Positions 24,744-35,700 of a stretch of 64,000 bases of DNA are shown here, piece by piece (position 1 is the stretch's first letter; the number at the start of each line of letters is the position of its first letter). Both the position numbers and the translations under genes were made by a program. The notes under the pieces are model-generated. The model had not been told where the DNA came from. It did no database searches and saw only the letters and a program-made list of their open reading frames with translations. Source of the stretch: a virus; IMG/VR virus record IMGVR_UViG_3300025853_000046, positions 1 through 64,000 of that record; one strand, given 5' to 3'.

Positions 24744-25304
24744 TTACTTTTTTGTATATCTGGATAGTTTATCTAAGGTTTCTTCTATATATTTTAAATT
24801 TCTGTTGTGGTTTTTAAATGTTCTGCGTAATATTCTTTTGTTTCTAAGCGATACCATTTTGTCAGTAAATTTTTTCAATCTTGTGTGTGTTCGATAAATC
24901 CTTTCAGCATCGTCAGTAAGTCTATCAGTATATTCATCCAAATTCCACAAAGCGATTTTAAATAATCGTGGTTCTTCATCTGGTTTGTTCTTCTTCTCTT
25001 TGTAACTTTCTTTAAATTTATTATATTCTTCTCTTAACTTTTTTTCATACCTTTTAACTTCTTTAAGATAACCTACAAGTGAACCCTTTTCCCCTAATAA
25101 CTTCATATCATATTCTTTAGGTGGAGTCGGTAATCCTATTAAAGTTCTTCTTATCTGTCTACCCATTTTTCTGTCTTTAATTCTTGAATTTTTTACCCTG
25201 TCTAATATTTCCTTGTGCGCCTCAATAACATTAGGGTCATTATGCTTACGACCTGCCTTAACATAATGTTCTCGGTTGTATTTTATAATGTCTCGCCAAC
25301 TCAT
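24744..25304 (-). CDS. Late protein of unknown function, MSWRDIIK start
   Basis: 186 aa, very basic and helical, probably with coiled coils (about residues 85-180). The start MSWRDIIK is a variant of the recurrent M-W-x-x-I-L-K N-terminus found on several proteins of this operon. Last gene of the late operon. It may be an internal virion or DNA-associated protein given its charge. No family recognised. Confidence 0.7.
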   Translation of the reverse strand: MSWRDIIKYNREHYVKAGRKHNDPNVIEAHKEILDRVKNSRIKDRKMGRQIRRTLIGLPTPPKEYDMKLLGEKGSLVGYLKEVKRYEKKLREEYNKFKESYKEKKNKPDEEPRLFKIALWNLDEYTDRLTDDAERIYRTHTRLKKFTDKMVSLRNKRILRRTFKNHNRNLKYIEETLDKLSRYTKK

Positions 25305-25414
25305 TTTTTTACTTCCTTTCCAGTTACAAAATCTTTTTGAGTTTTCTTTTCTTTTTTATCTACTATCTTTGACTGAACATCAAACCAATTATCTAAAAAA
25401 ATACATCGTGTCAT
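25301..25414 (-). CDS. Small hypothetical protein, 37 aa
   Basis: ATG at 25414 lies directly after the stop of the 47-aa gene before it, and its TGA overlaps the next ATG by 4 nt. A hydrophobic start (CIFLDNWF) is followed by a Lys-rich end. Coupled spacing is the main support. Confidence 0.45.
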   Translation of the reverse strand: MTRCIFLDNWFDVQSKIVDKKEKKTQKDFVTGKEVKK

Positions 25415-25558
25415 TTACTCACCTAATTGTTCTTTGTAATACTTCAAGGCATCTTTAGCCTTAGCATCATTCGGGTCTTTTTTTAATCTGCGCTCATACT
25501 CTTGAATTTTTTCTTTGAAATAAGTTTCAGCATCTTTCTTTAAAGTATCTTTCCACAT
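25415..25558 (-). CDS. Small helical protein, 47 aa, MWKDTLK start
   Basis: One highly charged helix from end to end. It begins MWKDTLKK and so carries the operon-wide N-terminal motif almost alone, with about 40 further residues. Tightly placed between neighbours (2 nt upstream, 0 downstream). A possible minimal tagged virion protein. Confidence 0.55.
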   Translation of the reverse strand: MWKDTLKKDAETYFKEKIQEYERRLKKDPNDAKAKDALKYYKEQLGE

Positions 25559-25560
25559 AG

Positions 25561-26001
25561 TTATTCCTCGTTTTCGCCCATCTTATGAATAGGTGTAAGT
25601 TTAACAATAGTCTCTTTATGCTTCTCAACAATGTGCTTATGTTCTTGAGCCGCCGTAAGCATTTCCTGTTCATGCTTTTGTCGAGCCTTTTCTAAATCAA
25701 TTACATGTTGCTTGTTTAGTGCATCTCTTTCTCTTTCGTGTTCCATTTCAACGCCCATGTTATCAATTTCGATAGTCTGTTCAGACTCCCACATTCGTAA
25801 AACTGTTTGTAATGCTGGTGCTGAAACACCACTGATGATTGCGATAAGTGCAATAAAACCGTCAAGGTTTGTTAATACAACATCAGGCTTCCATATACCC
25901 ATACCTACTACTGCACCTGCGGCAAGAAGCCATAGATAAATTGCTGGCAATACTGTTCGCTTAACCATTCGGTCGTTAAATGTATCTTTTGTTTCTTTCA
26001 T
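25561..26001 (-). CDS. Membrane protein with C-terminal coiled coil, holin-like context
   Basis: Two hydrophobic segments (about residues 17-35 and 47-68) are followed by a long charged helix, rich in Glu/Lys/His, from about residue 75 to the end. SD GAGGAG lies just upstream on the - strand. Together with the next two genes this looks like a lysis or membrane cassette behind the tail genes. Holin function is inferred from position and topology only. Confidence 0.55.
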   Translation of the reverse strand: MKETKDTFNDRMVKRTVLPAIYLWLLAAGAVVGMGIWKPDVVLTNLDGFIALIAIISGVSAPALQTVLRMWESEQTIEIDNMGVEMEHERERDALNKQHVIDLEKARQKHEQEMLTAAQEHKHIVEKHKETIVKLTPIHKMGENEE

Positions 26002-26002
26002 T

Positions 26003-26266
26003 TTATTCTCCTCTTAAATTTTTTTGTAATCTTGCGAGACCTATTTTTAAATCCCTACCTGTGCTATGTATATTAAATCTATCATCCTTTCTTGCGGCTA
26101 CGGTAATACTGGAGGTAGCGGGAACATGAGACATATTTCTTTCATTTAAAAAAGTAATATACTGCTGGGGATATACAGGTGCGTTCCACATAAGAATATA
26201 TTCTTCTAATAAATCTAAATGCTTAGGTCTGACCTTTACACGCTTTAAAATAGATTCCCACATCAT
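26003..26266 (-). CDS. Late protein, 87 aa, MMWESILK start
   Basis: Begins MMWESILKRVK, another copy of the recurrent N-terminal motif. The remaining 75 residues are mixed and basic, with no recognised domain. It overlaps the gene upstream by 4 nt. Confidence 0.65.
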   Translation of the reverse strand: MMWESILKRVKVRPKHLDLLEEYILMWNAPVYPQQYITFLNERNMSHVPATSSITVAARKDDRFNIHSTGRDLKIGLARLQKNLRGE

Positions 26267-26472
26267 AGTATTTGCACTCCTGTTAAATATGTAATCCCGA
26301 TTGCGGCTAAAAGGTAGACTCCTCTTCGTAGCATAACCATGTCTTTTTCCATGTGAAATAAATGATTTGTCTCAATTGTGTGAACTCGTGTGTCAATGTC
26401 GTTCACTTTCGAGACAAGCCAATTTATTTTACCATCCGAATCTCTCTCAAGGACTTCATCTAAATCAGACAT
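26263..26472 (-). CDS. XhlA-like small membrane protein
   Basis: A helical N-terminal part (NDIDTRVHTIETNHLFHMEKDM) is followed by basic residues and one C-terminal hydrophobic segment (residues 50-69), the layout of XhlA-type membrane-associated lysis proteins. Start at ATG 26472, since the frame could extend to 26481. SD GGTAGG lies just upstream. Function inferred from topology and position. Confidence 0.5.
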   Translation of the reverse strand: MSDLDEVLERDSDGKINWLVSKVNDIDTRVHTIETNHLFHMEKDMVMLRRGVYLLAAIGITYLTGVQIL

Positions 26473-26492
26473 GCCTACCACTGTTATAAACG

Positions 26493-26510
26493 AAATAGTA
26501 ACGACTATTT
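26493..26510. repeat. 7-bp perfect inverted repeat in intergenic gap
   Basis: AAATAGT and ACTATTT flank a 4-nt centre in the 53-nt gap between the tail-fibre genes and the membrane-protein cluster. It could be an operator, or a weak hairpin ending fibre transcripts. A TTTATAAC follows on the - strand. Confidence 0.4.
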
Positions 26511-26525
26511 AATATTTGTCTATTA

Positions 26526-26978
26526 TCAAGGGACTAATACTAAGAAGTCCCAATTTTTAGTTGTTGTTCCACCGCTATTTACTACCACTAATTGTATTTG
26601 ATACAATGCCGAATCTCCCGGTTGTGCGCCACCTGCTATTGTAAATACTGGGTCAAAATCTGCCGATGTTGCGCTTGATGGAGAAATACCAGTAACTAAG
26701 CCCCCAGCATTATCCACTTCTATTATAGCCCAACTTAGAGAAGTTGCCGTTCCAGTCCATTCACCATTTAATCCAACTGTAACTGCTTGTCCTCCTGAAA
26801 CCTCTAATGGGACTAATATCCTTTGGTCGTGTGTTGCAGAACCTCCTACGGTTTTAGTGAACTTACTATTACCATCACCTGTTGCACCTGTTCCATTATC
26901 ATCTTCACTGTAAATATCCGATACTGCTGAAACCGAAGCGGCCCCAAAAGCATAAGAATTAATAATAATAGTTCCCAT
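26526..26978 (-). CDS. Tail-fibre-associated beta-rich protein
   Basis: Start taken at the ATG of MGTIIINSY (26978), which overlaps the fibre stop by about 4 codons' distance or less. The frame extends to 26999. 150 aa of Gly/Ser/Thr-rich beta sequence with no charged helices, as in fibre tips or receptor-binding accessory proteins. Similar opening residues (MGT) and composition link it to the fibre gene upstream. Confidence 0.6.
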   Translation of the reverse strand: MGTIIINSYAFGAASVSAVSDIYSEDDNGTGATGDGNSKFTKTVGGSATHDQRILVPLEVSGGQAVTVGLNGEWTGTATSLSWAIIEVDNAGGLVTGISPSSATSADFDPVFTIAGGAQPGDSALYQIQLVVVNSGGTTTKNWDFLVLVP

Positions 26979-26982
26979 AGTA

Positions 26983-29382
26983 TCATGTCCTATATCCATA
27001 AAGTGTAACCTTTAAACCTTTACCGGCTGTTGAAGAACCTACTTGGTCTATATCAAAAGTAATTAAAGCATCATCCGCTAAAGCAGGGCCAGCACCACCG
27101 ATTACTGCGGCTGTTGCGGCACTTGTTGAAGTTAATTCACTTGCATCAATTGATAGTTTAGTAGTCAAAATAGTAGAACCTGCTTCATTAATATCAACAA
27201 TTATTGTTGAACCCACTGGGGCAGTATTTACAGTTGCTTTAACTGCCGTTAATGTCATAGCGAAAGGCATATTAAAAGTAGCCTTTGAAGTTCCCGTTGC
27301 TAAGTTAGTGCTTTCATCTGATAAAGAAACAATAAACACTTCTTCGTCTAATCGAATATCATTACCTGCATCATTGGTAAAGTATAATTGATTAGGTGCT
27401 ACTTGTTTAACCCATAGTTGTCCATAAGTTGCTAAGTCAGCAGTAGCCGCTGGTCTTTCTTTTATCATCATTGAACCTTCAAGAGATAATTTAGCAGTAT
27501 GGGCCCCTGTAGGAGTAACACCAATACCAACTTTATCTTCCCCTGCATCTGCTACAATAAGTTCTTGGTCGCTATTACCTTCTACTCTAAAGTCAATATC
27601 AACTCCATCTTCATTAATTACAGTTTTAGTAAGACTCAAATCAATTCTCCTTTGTCGTGTTCCACCAACAAAAGTTCTAAAGTATAATTCTCCTGATTCA
27701 GAATTAGTAGTAATATCATTTACTCTTGCGTAAATATCAGCAAACTCATGTTCTGCTTCTGTTCCAGTGTCATCATCTTCGGTGGAGTTCATACTTAAGA
27801 ATCTAATGTTACCAATTAAATCTCCATTTGCGGGAGTTGCAGTAGTTCTTTTAAATACTAAATCAGGGGCAAGAGCAGTATCATTGTCCGTAGATTCCAA
27901 CCTTAATGTATCATCTGTTGAAGATGTTACAATATGTAATGGTGCGGCAGGTGTTGAAGTTCCAATACCAACATTACCACCATTAAATAAAGCGGCATAA
28001 TTAGTATCTCCACCACTTACATCAACAGTTAAACCTTTTACTGTTTGAGTTCCTGTTCCCGAACCAACAACATCAATATCTATACCAATAGCGGAAGAAG
28101 TTCCCTTACTTGAAGAATCCACATCAACATTAATTCCAATATCATTATGTGCGGCAGTTCCACTATTTTGTGTTGCTCTATCAATATCAATTTTTAATGC
28201 GGCTAAGTCTTCTGCACCAACAATGGTTCCATCCTTATCAATATCTACTGTTTGTTTATCAGTAAAGGTATTACTTACCTTTACTGCCTTAGCATCTAAA
28301 GCAGTTTGTATTGCACCAGTGACCCCTTTAACATAACTAAGTTCTGTGAGATTTGGATATGTTGCTGTATCAGCCGAATCTAAATTATCACTACCATCTG
28401 TAATAACAATCGTACTTGGGTCAAGATTAGACACATTAACATCACCCGCACCGTTAACACTAAACTTTACTTGGTCGGAATTGTTTCTTATTTCAAAACC
28501 TGTAGCAGTAGTATTAGTTCCCAGCCTTGCTACGATTTGGTCGTTGCTGTCCGTGTTATCAATAATAAAATCTCCAACTGTATTTGTTAAAGTAGTTCCG
28601 GCAGAATTACCTGTAATGCTGGCAGTTTCAGTGTAATAAGGTGGAGAACCCCCGGAACTATAACCTATTGACAAACTATTTTCTAATATGTTTTGTGTAT
28701 AAAGTTGATGGCTATATCCCGATTCATCATTCGCTGTTCCTGCTGTAATTTCTATTAACGCTATTGGGATTAAACTTGCATCTAAATCGGAAACTAAAGC
28801 ATCTGCACCGGAAAGCGTTCCTCTTACAATTTCAACTGCTGGGCCAAAAGTTAATGTCGAAGTCGCAGTAGCGGTCACATCTGCACTTAATGTAAAAACC
28901 GTAGTACTGTTAATTGCCGCCACTGTTGCACCTGCGGGAATACCTGTTCCCGAAACTGTTTGTCCAATACAAACAGTGACACCCGAACCTTTTGTAATAT
29001 GTCGAATACTTGTAGAACTGCCATCGGATATTCCCGAAGTATTTGTTGTGCATGAAGCAGTAAATTCCACAGGGTCAAGAAGTACCCAATCATAACGAGT
29101 GTAATTAGTGTCTCTTACAGTAGAATCATAACTTACTTGTAAATCAGTCGTCAATGTTTGGTATTTATTTCTTGCTTTAAAATGAATTGGTTGTTCTAAA
29201 GTAAAGGTAGTAAATCCACCAACGGCAGAAGTAGTTAAACCTGCAATACCTATACACATATTTCCTCTATCATATGATTCTAATGCCTTTAAAATTCCGG
29301 TGTGCATTTTACTTGTTTGGTCTACTAATTGAGTTGTTGCACCCATTTCTGTTATATGTCCTTGATTGCTTACTGTTCCCAT
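26983..29382 (-). CDS. Tail fibre protein
   Basis: 799 aa, Thr/Ser/Asp/Ala-rich, with fibre features: a GNVGIGTSTPAAPLHI repeat typical of phage fibre shafts (about residue 470), a related VGIGVTPTGAHTAKL segment near 620, and long beta-solenoid-like stretches. Around residues 120-175 it contains the VSGTGIPAGATVAAI / TFTLSADVT module also seen in two other virion proteins here. Host recognition is the likely role. It overlaps the next gene upstream by 1 nt. Confidence 0.8.
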   Translation of the reverse strand: MGTVSNQGHITEMGATTQLVDQTSKMHTGILKALESYDRGNMCIGIAGLTTSAVGGFTTFTLEQPIHFKARNKYQTLTTDLQVSYDSTVRDTNYTRYDWVLLDPVEFTASCTTNTSGISDGSSTSIRHITKGSGVTVCIGQTVSGTGIPAGATVAAINSTTVFTLSADVTATATSTLTFGPAVEIVRGTLSGADALVSDLDASLIPIALIEITAGTANDESGYSHQLYTQNILENSLSIGYSSGGSPPYYTETASITGNSAGTTLTNTVGDFIIDNTDSNDQIVARLGTNTTATGFEIRNNSDQVKFSVNGAGDVNVSNLDPSTIVITDGSDNLDSADTATYPNLTELSYVKGVTGAIQTALDAKAVKVSNTFTDKQTVDIDKDGTIVGAEDLAALKIDIDRATQNSGTAAHNDIGINVDVDSSSKGTSSAIGIDIDVVGSGTGTQTVKGLTVDVSGGDTNYAALFNGGNVGIGTSTPAAPLHIVTSSTDDTLRLESTDNDTALAPDLVFKRTTATPANGDLIGNIRFLSMNSTEDDDTGTEAEHEFADIYARVNDITTNSESGELYFRTFVGGTRQRRIDLSLTKTVINEDGVDIDFRVEGNSDQELIVADAGEDKVGIGVTPTGAHTAKLSLEGSMMIKERPAATADLATYGQLWVKQVAPNQLYFTNDAGNDIRLDEEVFIVSLSDESTNLATGTSKATFNMPFAMTLTAVKATVNTAPVGSTIIVDINEAGSTILTTKLSIDASELTSTSAATAAVIGGAGPALADDALITFDIDQVGSSTAGKGLKVTLYGYRT

Positions 29383-29726
29383 TAATCCACTTCCACTGTT
29401 ATAATAAATTCAATTTCTTGACTTGCTGTTAAAGGGCCTATACCATCATAACTAACTCTCGTTAACATTGTTCCCCCTGATACTTCTGAGAAAATTCCTA
29501 CTTCTTTAATTGTTTGTCCTGTGTGCGTCGAGCCTTGAAGGGTAAATGTAAAATCAATTGTAGTATCTCCGGCAGAAACTACAGTAAGAGTTCCCCTTGA
29601 ACCTAAAGGTGAATCTAATGCACTTGCATTCGGGTTCGTTGAATCTCCACCTGTTCCTACCTCATAATGGGTAAAGGTCGTAACGATGTAATTTTTAAGT
29701 AGTTCCCTTCCATCTTTTGTTATCAT
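29382..29726 (-). CDS. Tail fibre N-terminal/collar-like protein
   Basis: 114 aa. The opening ITKDGRELLKNYI and the pattern GTGGDS...LGS and QTIKEVGIFSE resemble short phage baseplate-attached fibre proteins. It lies between hub and fibre with 4-nt and 1-nt overlaps. Probably links the fibre to the tail tip. Confidence 0.55.
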   Translation of the reverse strand: MITKDGRELLKNYIVTTFTHYEVGTGGDSTNPNASALDSPLGSRGTLTVVSAGDTTIDFTFTLQGSTHTGQTIKEVGIFSEVSGGTMLTRVSYDGIGPLTASQEIEFIITVEVD

Positions 29727-32700
29727 AATCCTACCCCCGAACCAAAGCCTATTGTCTTTGTAAATCCTATTACAGAACTTGAAGTTCCCAATGCAGAAGT
29801 GCTACTTGTTATCGTAGCCTTGACAAATTTAACCCGAATCCCCTGTATATCAATATTAGGAGAGGTCACACTCTTATAGACTTTTTGTTGTGACCTCCCT
29901 TGTAAATTACGAGTTTCTGATAATAACATAGAAAAGGTATTTGCTAAATCTCTATCATATTCACCAAGTAAAATAACAGTAGGGCTTCCTGTTCTTTTTA
30001 TTACTTCGACCACAACATATTCAGACCTGTATATATTTTCACTTGGATAATATACAGAAACTACTTGTTTTGGTTGTAAGTGAGGTATTTTATCGCCAAC
30101 TTCTATTGTAAGGGCTTGACTATTTTTACTATATAATTTCAATAAGTCCTTAGCCTTTTGGTCTACTTGCTCTTGAGATATTAAAGAAAAGTCATAAATT
30201 TCTTTAACCTTTTCTCTGTTCTTATTAATATCTCTTCTATCTCTTGCTACACCTTTAACATTATCTCCATAAACTTCTACAGAATTAAACTTATCATAGA
30301 ATGATTTATTTTTTCTAATGCTCACAATCTTATAAGTATTTTCATCTTCATTAAATTCTATATCTCTATAATCCTTCGCTTCTTCATTACTGACAATTTT
30401 AATGTTTGTTCCATCAATATTTAATTTTTGGTCTTTAAATGACAAGGCATTATTAATAGCCGTAAATGCGTTTTGTCCTGTATAATTTAATGCGAGATAG
30501 TATTGAGATGTTTCTGTTCCTTTGGTATATTCTGTTCCTACCTCTCCTACAATTTCATCTACAATAGCATCAACTTCAGGGGCTATTGAAAAGGCACTTA
30601 CAATTTTTACAGATTCTACATCCTTTTTAATTTCACCAATTATAGAAATTGTAAATGTTTCGCCAAGAGAAACACACCCCTTCATAGTTTTCATTTCATC
30701 AAAAATTAAAGAATATCTTTTAGTCGCATAATCATATGTATTATATTTAACAAGCATATTTGTATTTAAAGTATTTTTACCATCGGTAATGTGCATTTTA
30801 TAACTTGTTTCAGGGTAAAATTTGTTTCCTGTATTTTCGTGGAAGATAGGAGAATCACCCCTATGTATTAAATGAGTAGAACCATGACCGTCAAGTTCTG
30901 CTATAACATACATCGCTTGAACTGCATGGTCTCCTTTAGTCCATGTATAACCTTCCTTTGTGCAATCAGTAATAGTATAGTCGGTTTTAGTTTTTTCATT
31001 TGTAAAGAACTTACCTGTTTTAGGATTAATTACATTTGTTCCTGACATATTATTCATAACATAATGCTTTTTATCTGAACTAAAAGTATCATTAGCGATA
31101 GTTAATACTGAAAAAATATCTGATGCGCCTACATTTCCATGAGTATAATTATCAATATGAAGGTAGTGTATAAAGGCAGTAGTAGTATCTAATTTAGAAA
31201 TATTGTGATTTAAAATTTGATGTAGAGTTTTATCGTTTTCGTTATACAAAAACTTTCCTGTTAAGTCTCCAACATAATGAATCCATTCCATAAGAGTTTC
31301 AGTTTCATCGTGGGTATTAGTAGCATTTTCAATATCAAAATCTACTATAACTTTTATATATCCCTCACTATTATGGTGATTTGCTTCCGCCCCTTCTATT
31401 TTTGAAACATTTGTAGCGGCCATATCAATTTTAGGAATGTATAAAACTTCTGCATATGCCTTGTGCATTGATGTATCTCTTACTGTATTATCGTTAGGAA
31501 CATATTGTACTCCGCCACTTGAATCAATATCAGAAGTTGCTCTATGATTATCTAATAATCGAGGTATTTCAAAACCGATATAATCATAAGTACTACCATT
31601 TACCGTTGTTGTATCTCTTGTAGTAAATGCCGAATCTATTGTTGTTCCTATATTTGTAGCATTCTGTAAATATATATCTCTTTCTACATTGTATTGATTT
31701 CCGGCTTCACTTCCAAAATGTTCATCAGGACTAAACCCTACAACTACTAAACCCATATCATTATAAATTGAAACATCAGTTGTTGTGATATTATCAACAA
31801 TACCAGCACCATTAATCATTCTATAAGGGTGTGCAATATTACCTTCTTTCTTTATACCTGTAACTATTGATACTGTTACTGCGTTTGAATCATTTGCTAA
31901 GGTAGCACCTGATATTTCATAGACTGTAATATATGTAGCCTCAACTCCCATAATATTATATGTCCTATTAAAGTTAGCAGTTGTGTGGTTGTCTACTACT
32001 ATTTGCCCGTCATCTATAAAATGATGAGTTAAAACAGTGTTTGAATCAGAACTTTGAGTTGGAAAATTAATTCTTATTTGATTAAAAGTTGTTCCACCGA
32101 CTACCACTGTTGCTCTATTTGAAAAGGTTACAGTGCCTTTGTATAAGTATTTAGCAGGTGCGTTATTATCTACCCCTGAATATCTTCTTAAACTTTGATG
32201 ATTAATCATTGTATAACTGGCAGTTGTATTTAATAGAACTACATTATGGTTATGACCTACTGGATTTTCTTGATTATCCCACTTAATACGATTAGCATTT
32301 TTTAGAGTAGTGGCTGCACTTCCCCCATTCCCCCATGCGTAATCGGCTGTAAAAATTTCACCTGTATATCCAACTACCTTACAATTAGCCGCTAATGTAA
32401 TTACAGGCCCTACTGAATTAGTAGAACTTACTTCTCCTAAATATCTACTTATACCAGTTGTATCAGTTGCTGGATTAGTATATAAAGATGTATTTACAGT
32501 AACACTACTTGCGCCACCGTATGCAGATAAGTTATGTGTTATATTTATCCCAGCAATATTATCAACTTGTATTGTAGTGGAATCAGTTGTAGCACTACGA
32601 GTATTACATTTATAAACAGAATAACCTACTTCTGGAATAGATTTAGGATATGCTACTGGTAATGTTAATAGTCCTGCCCCGCCAGCAGATGATGACGGTT

Positions 32701-35700
32701 GGCTTTCTTCAGCACTATTTAATTTATAAGTTTCATAATTAACTTCATTCATATAAGAGTCCACTGTCATATGTCTTAATTTTAAAATACTAAATCTTTT
32801 TGGTGTGGTGGATAAATCATTAGTAATTGGGAAATAATCAAAATCCCTTTCTTGAATTTTATCTATTTTTGAAACGCCTTTGTAATTTGAATGTGAAATT
32901 GTTGTATTACTACTTGTAGATTTATATTTAATCATTAAATAGTAATCACTCATATTTCTATTTAAAGATGTATTAAAAAAGTTATCATAACGCTTTTGAC
33001 TTTCAGGTAACATATCTCCGGGGGCCATCAAAAAGGCATTAAAAATAGAAGGGTCATCCATTTCATATTCTAATTTTGGTCTTGTATATCCTGCATTTAA
33101 AAGACCATTTGCCCAAGAATCAGTTTCTACTGAAACCTTTGATAAATTATAAAGAGATGATTCAAATATATCAGGGTAATTTGTAATATCTTGAGTAGTG
33201 CTTCCAACAACAGGTAGATAACCACGAGAGGTAATTGGTATATCTTTTTTATTAGCCAAATCAGAAGTAGTAAAATCGCTATTTAAGTTACGAGCAATAA
33301 TCGTATCAGCCATAATTCTAAAAGCGGAGGCTGACCCTTTAAATGATATATCTTTATCAAAATAATATGTATTATAATCAGGTTTTAAAGTTTCACTTAA
33401 CATGTGTATTTTATTTCTATAATATTTTAAAGATGTTTTACTTAGATTATTATATCTAAATATAGGTATTCCGAATCTAAAGGCATAATTATTATAAATA
33501 TCAACGCTCGAAGAATCTCTATCATCTGCCACTATTCTTCTAAAAGTAGTTGGGGCAAATCCATATACTGAACCACTACTACTGTTCTTATTATCTAAAA
33601 GATGTAAGAACCCACCCCTATCTAATCCCTGTGTATTAATTAAACCTAAATCAGAAAGATTAGTATAATATGTATCTAATGTATTTGAGTCTAATCTTCC
33701 TAAAACAATTGGTGAAATATAACCAACTTCAATATCTATCGTATTTTGTTCTTGAGGAGATATATTTATAACATTCATGTTACATAAACTTCCCATCATA
33801 TCTGTTTCTATATCGAACCCTAAAGGTGTATCTGTTGGAGATGCTGAAGTTCCCTGTGTTGCTACAATTCCCTCAACTTTATTTCCAAGTAAAATAGCGG
33901 GTGATTCATTAGCATTTTTTATATTATAATCACTAAAAGAAGTAGATTCTGTTGTAAGGTTAAATGTTTTTCCCCCACCTTTCATTACATATCCTTTATC
34001 AGCACTTCCGTATAAAGTAGTAGCAGAAGAATCTCTACTATGTGTGGTAAGTGATTTGCCCGCAAGTAGTTTCTTATTACCTACATATATATTTTCTATA
34101 TTATTTCCACTTCCATCAAATAAAGCATCTAATTCTAATAAACTATCTGTAAGTAATGTAATATTACCCCCCGTTGTTTCACTCGCTCTATCTGCCCCAA
34201 CTACACCTAAAGGAACATAAAGTGTTGTAGAACCGTAGCCGTATCTAATGTATAAGACATCTCCATATGTTAATGCTACGGTAGAAGTTCCAGTTGTAGG
34301 AACTATGTTACTCGTCAAAACCGTAGTATTATTTACCGCAGTTAAACCAGTAGAAGTAAAAGAATCTGTAAAGGGGGTGACAGTAGAATACACATATTCA
34401 TCCGAATAGGTAAAGTTTTTATTAAGAGATTTTCCTATAAGTTTAGATATATCATCTCTACCACTTATGGATAATTTAAAAGCACCGGCTTCAATATCTG
34501 TTTCAATAGATTCAACACTACCCTCAAATACTACTTTATTTGTAGAAAGTGTTCCTTTTATAGAACCCATTGTATTTCCACCAGAATAATAAGAAGATGC
34601 AGGAACTGTTATTAATTCAGTATAGCCGTCATTTTTATCTCCCCTATTTACTCTTAGGTCAAATCCTGCTAAATTACCATCAACCATATATTCTAAATTA
34701 TAAATATCTGCCTCTGTTTCAGTAAGTTGTATTCCATTTCTAAAAACATTTGTGTTAATTGTAGTATCAATATCATGTCCAACCAACATATTGCCTACAA
34801 CCGGAGACCAAATATGGCGAAAAGCCTTTGCATTTGTATGTGTAAAAACCCCATTAGAAGAAATATTTTCATAGGCCACACTTGTTATAACTCTTCTATT
34901 AGTAACCGTAATTGTTTGCTCTCCGTCTACAGGTGCTGTAATTCCCGAAATAGTGTAGTAATAATCACCGATAAGAATAGGTTCATATGCTGATGAACCA
35001 TCATAAAGTAAATTTCTTAAATCCTGATTAACCAAATTGGAAACAGAAATTGTTGTAGAAGTAGCCCTTGAATAAAGTCCGGGTAAAGAACCTGTTGGTT
35101 CATCTAAAATAGAAGTTTGGTGAATTAATTCTTTTACCTTAATTCCTTCATTATTATTAATCTTATGTTCCAACATTCTCTCATTATCATAATAACTTGC
35201 TTTAAACATATTACCTTTATTTGTAACAGTTTTACTTGTTTCTACTGAATAAGGAACTGATATAATTTGAGTTCTTGTAGGAGAATCTATAAATCTGATA
35301 TAAGTAGGAAGAGAACCATCTGTATCATCGTAGTTTTTAGAAGAACCTGTCCATGATGTATAGTCAAAGGTATATGTTCCGCCCTGTGCAGTAGCCGTAT
35401 TTATTCCTCTTGGAGAAACCCCATTTGCCGAACTTGTGGTAAAATGTAATGTATCATTTAGTTGGTTATTATCTATTACATCTCCGTTATGAGTAAAGAA
35501 ACCCTTGTCTATAATAAATCCTGAAGTTACAGGTGCTGTTACAAAAACAGACTTTACCGTTTTTAATCCTACTGCCCCAGTACTTTTACTTGTTTTTAGT
35601 AATGTGTATTTTCTTGAAGGGTCTAATGTTTTTCCTTCATAGAAATAAAATGTTGGCCTACTTACCTCAACATACTTATCGTGTCTTTCTTCACTTGTAT

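Noticed and set aside
24579-24767. 62-codon + strand ORF running through the hairpin
   Set aside because: Its second half is simply the translated terminator stem and T-run, and it has no operon partner. Treated as chance.
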